Of a DNA stretch of 64,000 bases, positions 57,901 to 64,000 are shown in pieces. The stretch's first letter is position 1. Every line of letters starts with the position of its first letter. The DNA is taken from the NCBI GenBank assembly GCA_023374045.1, contig CM041779.1, positions 272,524,062 through 272,588,061 of the forward strand, read 5' to 3'. This DNA is from Limonium bicolor. Taxonomy: Eukaryota; Streptophyta; Magnoliopsida; Caryophyllales; Plumbaginaceae. Under the pieces are notes generated by a model that was given only the letters and a program-made list of their open reading frames with translations, was not told where the DNA came from and ran no database searches. The translations under genes and the position numbers were made by a program.

Positions 57901-60023
57901 GTATGGAAGTGAATGGTAATGATAGTATAAGATAATTAGTACTTAATTAATGATGTTTAAAGGTCCTAAGAAGTGTAAATAAATGTAGGAAATTAATGGG
58001 AAGTAAGGACATGGCTTAAATAAACAAAACGGAAACATTCTGGAATGGTCCGACCCAGGGCCGTGAGTCGGACGTGGGTCGGACAGGGAAAAAAAATTGT
58101 TGTCGAGGTTTCTGACTCCGTCCGACCCAGAGGGTGAGTCGGACGTGGGTCGGACAGGGCTTGGACAACAGACCGAAACAATCTGTAATGATCCGACCCA
58201 GAGGTGTATGGGTCGGACGTAATACTGCTAGGTTAGACGGGGAGGATTTCAGAGGACGTAATCCTACTGGAATGGTCCGACCCAGGGCTTGGGTCGGACG
58301 GTGGGTCGGACGGCCCATTACTTACAAAAAAAAATGTAACTATAGTATGTATATATATATATACATATATATATATGTAAACCCACCTCTACATATGTAC
58401 ATATATGTAAGTGAACCATGGATAAGTAATGAAAAGTAAGTAAATGAAAAATAAGTGTAAAGAATGCAAAGGCTTAGTAAGTATGAAGTAGGAAGTGTAA
58501 GAGTAATCGAATTAAGTTCATGATAGCTAGGGTAATCATTCAATTACATGTATATCATAGGAACTTGATTTGTGAACACCGGAGGAACGTTGGGATACAA
58601 GTACAACGGTGAAAGGTATGATTTCTTCATGCCCTGTATCCTAATCTGGTTACCCCGATTTGTGTGCTTATTTGACCACCTAAATAAGATAAATGCATGA
58701 ATCGGACTATATTGCACTTACCTGTGCTTGACTTATGTTGTGCTTGATATTTATTGACTTGAGCACTAGTTTGTATAATTCATGAAATATATGAATGATG
58801 ATGAATGGTATTCGAACCTCGTATTGTACTTGTGTAATGTATTGTACCTCGTATGTATGTGTATATGTGTATTGTATTATTGTGGCTTGGATGTTGACTT
58901 GTGCTAATTCCTAACTATCTAACTCCTAACTTAAGTGAGTAAATTGGAATGAGTACAAGTCCGATATAGCTTCGGCCACGCGTGAGGATGCGGAGTCACA
59001 AGAGGTTGGCTGCAATTCCTGACTCTTAAACTGGTCCGCGGCCCAAATCCCTTAAATGGGTAGCATCCCGGATTAGTGAGTCAAGTAAATCCCGGAGGTG
59101 GGACGGTGTAGTCCCCAGGGCCGAAGGTCCCGACGACTTAACTTGAGTAAGAGTAAGAGTAATTAAGTATGGATCCGTGAGTATGAGTATGAGTATGTAT
59201 GCGTATGTATGAAGTAACGAGTAAAAGAGTAATCTCCACCCGATTAACCCGGGTGGACCAATGAAGCTAACAAGTATTGTATACTGTGTATGTAATGAGT
59301 ATGTGTATTCGGAAAAAGGTAAGTACGTATTGAATGGTTTATGTTGTACTCTTGTATGTAATGAAGTGTAAGTATGTGTGTATGCCTTGCGTAATGTATT
59401 GTAATAATATGTATAAAAGCATGTATGCATGTATGTTTGAATGAAATCAACCGCATGTATTCGACCAAGTGGTCGGCGTACCCTCACTAGTATGCGGGGT
59501 ATGCGGTTATCATGCTCGGCGAAAGCTGACCCCTTCGGGGGACATTTTTTTAGTGTGCAGGTACCCGAAGCGAATCTGGTCAAGGAAGAGACCGGAGGCA
59601 CACCCTTGTAATTAGGAGTAAGTAGTTGTGAGGAACGGGTAGTAAGTAGACTCGTGGTGAGTACGTATGAACTTTGAAGAGGTAGTATATCTGTATAAGG
59701 ATCTTAGTAAACTCGGTGTGTGGATTATATTGTATGGTATTCGAAATATTGTATCGAATGGAAGAATGTAGCGTGTATTGGTGTATGAAATACATATATG
59801 TAGACATGTAATTATGATTATAATATTCATATACATGTATTAAGTATTAGCGGGATTCCGGTCCATCAGATCGATGTTGTATGTAATAGGAGTAGCCTTG
59901 TTAGTCACGTGGGTGGCTAACGACATTGTATCACCCAATGTATGTCAGTAGGTATCCGCTGTGTGTATCTGATGAGTAAGGAGATTGGATGTTAATGACT
60001 GTATTAGTAGTAGGGGTGTTACA
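54915..60023 (+). repeat. Element 3 3' LTR (5109 bp including a MITE)
   Basis: Matches 44921-49472 apart from the 567 bp added at 56976-57542 and a shorter TA tract. Without the MITE and its duplication it is 4542 bp. Hairpin arrays recur at 57527-57862 and 58042-58318. Confidence 0.93.
56976..57534. mobile_element. hAT-type MITE (559 bp) in element 3 3' LTR
   Basis: Terminal inverted repeats TAGAGCTGATCAT / ATGATCACCTCTA, 8-bp target duplication ccgggacc (56968-56975 and 57535-57542), subterminal GGCCCGGCCCG-rich arms around a 190-bp AT-rich core. No transposase. It is absent from the matching position of the 5' LTR (about 46967-46975), so it arrived after element 3. Confidence 0.92.
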
Positions 60024-62003
60024 TGTTCCGTCGGTATTATATCAAAAATCCATGTCGCGGGAGAGTGGTATCAAACCATAAAATTTCCCTCCAAAATAGT
60101 ATGTTTACTGACCATTATTTTGGTGAGAAAAAAACTAAAAAAATAATTCATCGGTTCAATCACTATTATTTGTAAATAAAATAAGTGACATGTTTTACTT
60201 CCAATTTCTGTAGGCTATCTTCGACTTCTCCATTTAGCTGGTATGTCGTGACTTCTCCTTCCACGGGGAATTTCTTCTCCTGACTTGCAGTTCTCCACAG
60301 ATTTCTTCCTTGATTATTCCCAAATCTGAGTCGCAGATTTGCTTCTTTTTGTTCTCCTGACTCGCAGCTCTCCTTAAAGTTTCTGCTCCAGCAAACCCTA
60401 GAATTGAAGTGGAGTTTGCTGAAGTTGATTGCTGCAACAATTCCTCAAGCTCCTTGCTATTCTTCAACGCAGGTATGTTCTCTAGTACATCTGTTTGCTA
60501 TTCTACAATTATTAAACCTCAAAGTCTCTCTCTGTGTCTCTGTGTGTGTTTCCCTGTCTTCAAAGTGTGTGGCTCGTCAATCGAGTTAAAATAAGATGGG
60601 TATGACAAACAGCTATACTGAAATTCCATGAAATTGCATAATATAGTGACAGAAATTTATTGAATAATATTGTCGATTGAAAGTGTCGGTACTTAATTGT
60701 TTTTCTTTTAAATTAAGCGAGTGGGAATTGTGAGTCTCCATTGGAATTCATTGAGCTCCACGTAAAATGCCGTCCCTGTCCTATTACCCTTTCTGACCTT
60801 ATCTCCTACTTTCTTTCCGGTGTTCCTTTGTGTGATCTGGTGATATCAATTTTTGCCGCTTGATATGTTGATGTCAATTTAACAAAACCGTGCAAACTTG
60901 TGAGAGATTTTGCATCTGTTTTATTAAGCGCATGGAGCATTTAAGGGTGCATTTTTTATTTCACAATCACCTCCATCTAAAAATATAAAAAGCATTAATG
61001 TATTGCAAAACAATCGTCCTATGCATTTGACATTCATATATCTTTTAAACATTTGAATAGCTTTTAGGATGTTCACGCTTGAAGTTGAAACTATGGAATA
61101 AAGTTGTTGTAGGCCAACTTCCTGATCATCTTTTGTGAGTAAATAATGTCCTCATTATATTATAGCCAAATCCAAGTATTGACCTCGGTGGTGTATGATT
61201 TTTTTTTTGCAGAAGCCACATCTAAGGCTATCATGTCTAGATCCGAAAACATAATGACCATTTCTCCTCACTAGTAATATTCGAAAAGGAACTTGCCTTT
61301 TTAACTAGTCAGAATAGTTGAGTTTTTTTAATTAAAAAAGCTCAATCCTTTTTCCTCTTAAAGGTTGAAAGAAATTGCTATGTTCTTTGTTTATGATCAA
61401 CAGGATGATAAGCATTTGACTCTGTAAGAGTTGATTTTTGTTTCTACACGTGGCCACTAGGCATCGTGTTGTATATTTACTTGTACATTATGGAAGTTGG
61501 CATATGCTGTGATATACATGAAGTACTGGAATGAATTGATATGTTATTTTAAATTTGTGGAAACTTGTATGGGTTATGCCTCCACTAAACTGTTAATTAG
61601 TTCATGGAATTTACTTGAAATGAATAAAAAAAATTGTATGCTGCACCTGCTGTGTGGATGAGTCTAAAAATTTGGATTTTAATCAAGTGTACTTTTATCC
61701 CGTATTTTCTAAAAATTAAGAAAAGTTATTATTGATCTTGACTTACCCTTGGCTTATACAGTAATGGTGATCTAAGGTTGTATTTTATTTATTTATTCTT
61801 GTACTTTTGACCAATACTTTGGTAAAGGATATACTATATGCCTTACTAGTAAAATAACCTTGTAACTTGAGAAGAATTGTAAAATAAAACAAGTTTACTA
61901 ATGAAATTTGTTGCCTATGTATTTCAGCTTTAACTTCAAGCTGAGTCATGTGATATACCAGCGTTTTAATTTGTAAAAGACCCATCAAGAAATCTGGTCC
62001 AAG
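60024..62003. other. Right-hand CACTA interior with 5'-UTR-like exon
   Basis: After subterminal ttccgt-type sequence, a C/T-rich segment at about 60212-60471 is bounded by tctgtag and caacgcag|gtatgttctc. It looks like a spliced non-coding first exon with a donor at 60472, followed by AT-rich intron-like sequence to 62003 (including a ctctctctgtgtctctgtgtg run near 60530). The ATG-led frames are short. It could be the CACTA element's own transcript leader or a captured host gene fragment. No protein identified. Confidence 0.4.
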
Positions 62004-62687
62004 TGAAATACCCCAAACTTATTAAACATGGATTAAATATCTAATCATATTAATCAAGGCTTAAACATGCCTTAAAAGTCAACTGAGAACAACAGTGGTC
62101 AACATAAAACAAGACTGTTGTCAAAGAAAACAGAGCTCAGAAACACCAGGCAACACAAAATGTGCGCTAAAACTCCTTAAAGCACGTTTTTGTGAAATTG
62201 TCTTTTAAATTGGTTTTAAATGGGCTAAAAGGTTATAAATACCTTTAAATATAATAAAATATCATATTATATGATATTAGGAATTTAATTCCAGAAATTT
62301 ATGAATTTTTACAAATTTAATATTAAAATATTAATAAAACCCTGAAGTGGGGCCCGCATGAGTCAAAATGACCAAGTTTGGTCAATGGGCAGTTAATGAC
62401 CCATTTGCCCTTGTGGAAATCGGCTGGCAAGGAGGTGGGAAGACAGCATAAGTCTTTGATTGACAATAATGCTACCTAATACAACCAAGAATAGTAAAAA
62501 GGTTACTTTTCTTACCTTTTTCAATAATTAAGCTCATTTCCAAGCTTCCCCCTTTCTCTTGTTCGTCTCAAAAGATATTGTGTCTAGAAACGCAAAATGC
62601 GTGACAGGATAGCCTTTAAGGCAACTTAATATCTATTGGTTGTGTATGATAATTTACCGAGTATTTATGTGACCTACTGTACTACAG

Positions 62688-64000
62688 ATGTCTGGTGGTA
62701 CTAGAGGGCGTGGTGCTGGAAGAGGTAGAGGCGGTGACCCCGGCATTCCAGGAGTTGCTGAGACGGTTGCAGCCGTTCTTGCACAGCTGGGTACTCAGAT
62801 AGGAGGAGCACCAGCCCACCCGCCACAGCCCAGGGAAACAAACTGGCTGAAGTCAGTTACAGAGACCCGACCACCTACATATTCAGGGGAACCAGACCCC
62901 GTAGCTTTGGAACGTTACATCGTTGAACATGAGAAGGCCTATGAAGCGTTACAGGTACCTGACGACAAGAAGGTCGCTATTGCTGCTTTCCATCTGAAGG
63001 ATGCAGCCAGCACTTGGTGGAGGTTGGTCAAGGACCAGCACCTGGCTACGCCCGACTTTTCGTGGGCTGCCTTTGTTGAGTTACTAAGAGGGAAGTACTA
63101 CCCGGCGCACCTCAAACAGAAGAAGCGCCATGAGTTTGAAACATTGACCCAGGGAGGTCTGACCGTGGACGAGTATTACGCTCGATTCATTGGTCTACTG
63201 GACTTCATCCCCGGTGTGGATTACTCAGAAACCGTAAAGATCGAGAAGTTCCGGGGAGGACTATTATTTCGCATCCAGATGGCGATGGGTGCTACCCTCT
63301 ACACTACCATCCAGGTATTAACATGAATGCCATAAATTCTTTACTTACTATAGTACCGTATAACCTTGTGAGAACTTACCAATGAGATTCCAGGAGTGTT
63401 ACGACGCTGCCTCGAGGACGGAGCTAATGCTCCAGACTCGGGAAGAGACTCTAGGGGCAAAGAAAAGGAAGAACCCTGAGGGAGAGTCTGAGGGTGGAGG
63501 AGCATCTTCAGGCGATGGCCAGAAAAAGGGAAAGTAAGGACTTAACCCAAGCTTAAATACTTATCATACTAAATACCTTACGAATGCTGACCCGAAACCT
63601 TAAACAGGAAATTCTTTCCAAAGAAAGGGCAGCAGGGTCACCAGGGAAAGAAAGGGAAAGAGCCCGTCCTGCAGTTGACCGGCCCAGCTATTGATGCTAA
63701 GCCTCTGAGATCTGCACCTCCTAAGGGTGAGAACACCTACCTCTTAAATTCAAATATAATCTTAACCCATATATCAACAGATTTTAACTTAAACTTAAAT
63801 ACTATCATCAGGCACCGGACAGCCCCAGCGCCATTTTTACTGTAAGCGTTGTGGGAAGGACCATCCAGGGGTCGACTGCGAAGGCCGCAAAGTCGAGTGT
63901 CGGTACTGCCACAAAGAGGGCCATAGGGAATTTGAATGTTGGATGAACCCAGAGAGCCGTAATTACAGGCCACCAAAGAATACTCAGAAGACCTCAGCTG
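62688..64000 (+). CDS. Gag of element 4, four exons, C-terminus and pol beyond window
   Basis: ATG at 62688 follows ctacag. Exon 1 (62688-63314) has an RGRGAGRGRGG-type basic N-terminus and the Gag capsid domain at about residues 65-200 (AAFHLKDAASTWWRLVKDQ, LLRGKYYPAHLKQKKR, TVDEYYARF, KFRGGLLFRIQ). Exon 2 (63394-63533) starts ECYDAAS; exon 3 (63608-63726) is a basic Gln/Lys linker; exon 4 (63812 onward) has the zinc knuckles CKRCGKDHPGVDC and CRYCHKEGHREFEC. Splicing at the three GT-AG sites gives one frame with phases 0, 2 and 1; unspliced, each intron stops translation. Residue by residue it parallels the Gag of element 1. It forms the particle and binds genomic RNA. Whether an AlkB block follows cannot be seen. 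Confidence 0.85.
63315..63393 (+). other. Gag intron 1 (element 4)
   Basis: 79 nt, ATCCAG|gtatta ... gattccag|GAGTG, phase 0; equivalent to element 1 intron 20459-20370. Confidence 0.8.
63534..63607 (+). other. Gag intron 2 (element 4)
   Basis: 74 nt, GGGAAA|gtaagg ... cttaaacag|GAAATTC, phase 2. Element 1 has no intron here. Confidence 0.75.
63727..63811 (+). other. Gag intron 3 (element 4)
   Basis: 85 nt, TAAGG|gtgaga ... atcatcag|GCACC, phase 1; equivalent to element 1 intron 20128-20041. Confidence 0.8.

Larger units (their letters stand above)
44921..60023 (+). mobile_element. Element 3: non-autonomous Tekay-like retrotransposon inside the CACTA element
   Basis: 15.1 kb, plus strand, TSD tgttc. 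5' LTR 44921-49472, iMet PBS 49478-49489, internal 49490-54897, PPT 54898-54914, 3' LTR 54915-60023 (enlarged by a hAT MITE). The LTRs are nearly identical; the internal region has no recognisable gag or pol frame. It shares non-coding blocks with element 2 but has different LTR interiors, so it is a sister family. Confidence 0.9.
44726..62003. mobile_element. CACTA (En/Spm-type) DNA transposon, split by element 3; right end not seen
   Basis: The terminus cactacaagaaaatag is the canonical plant CACTA end. The first 195 bp hold repeated ttccgt/acggaa motifs, typical of subterminal transposase-binding repeats. The sequence resumes after element 3 at 60024-60028 with ttccgtcgg, continuing the motif. 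No transposase (TnpD-like) frame lies between 60024 and 62003. The opposite end cttgtagtg is not found before element 4 begins at 62004, so the rest lies beyond the window or is lost. Confidence 0.75.
62004..64000 (+). mobile_element. Element 4: 5'-truncated Tekay-like retrotransposon, runs off the window
   Basis: Starts with the LTR terminus tgaaataccccaaac, shares the block aaaatgtgcgctaaaactcc (around 62156) with the LTR of element 2, and after only about 600-680 bp reaches an intact gag ATG. No LTR end (tgttaca) or iMet PBS lies between, so most of the 5' LTR and the primer site are deleted, or it is a rearranged copy. The gag is the best preserved in the window. Confidence 0.75.

Noticed and set aside
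61900..62003. Right terminus of the CACTA element just before element 4
   Set aside because: The expected cttgtagtg end is not there.

Overview
The window is plant nuclear DNA, from a flowering plant whose species I cannot name. It is AT-rich and consists almost entirely of nested transposable elements. I see no intact single-copy host gene, tRNA, rRNA or CRISPR. The main players are Ty3/gypsy LTR retrotransposons of the Tekay/Del chromovirus type: LTRs of 4.5-5 kb running TGAAATACCCC...TGTTACA or the reverse complement, an initiator-Met tRNA primer site, polypurine tract AAGGGGGGTAGAT, and an integrase ending in a chromodomain. Around them lie an Ogre/Tat-like relic, a CACTA DNA transposon, a hAT MITE and a short non-autonomous LTR element primed by tRNA-Asp.

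Layout. 1-8048: minus-strand non-autonomous LTR element in a tandem LTR-internal-LTR-internal arrangement, with zinc-knuckle ORF remnants. 8049-10044 and 40456-44725: the two halves of a decayed Ogre/Tat-like element with tandem repeats, one LTR, inverted leader copies and a gag relic. 10045-40455: element 1, a minus-strand Tekay retrotransposon (TSD tacag) with gag, an inserted AlkB-type dioxygenase domain, protease, RT, RNase H, integrase and chromodomain. 20477-34770: element 2, a minus-strand non-autonomous Tekay relative inserted into the gag of element 1 (TSD gggga). 44726-62003: a CACTA transposon inserted in the Ogre-like gag and split by element 3 (44921-60023, plus strand, TSD tgttc), another non-autonomous Tekay relative whose 3' LTR holds a 559-bp hAT MITE. 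62004-64000: 5'-truncated element 4, with an intact, apparently intron-containing gag running off the window.

The most notable find is at 18835-19625. Element 1 carries, between the gag zinc knuckles and the protease, a nearly complete AlkB-family Fe(II)/2-oxoglutarate dioxygenase of plant nuclear ALKBH1-like type. All metal- and 2OG-binding residues are present and there is one frameshift. Gag in elements 1 and 4 has short GT-AG introns at shared positions and phases, and the AlkB block is itself flanked by candidate introns, so it may be an exon of a spliced gag-AlkB-pol transcript. Elements 2 and 3 have lost their coding capacity but keep near-identical LTRs and several conserved non-coding structures: a three-way-junction RNA in the leader, twin polypurine tracts and a 3' hairpin. 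This suggests they were moved in trans by relatives such as elements 1 and 4.

Insertion order from nesting: Ogre-like relic first; then element 1 and, separately, the CACTA element; then element 2 into element 1 and element 3 into the CACTA; then the hAT MITE into the 3' LTR of element 3. Identities are by eye, not computed.
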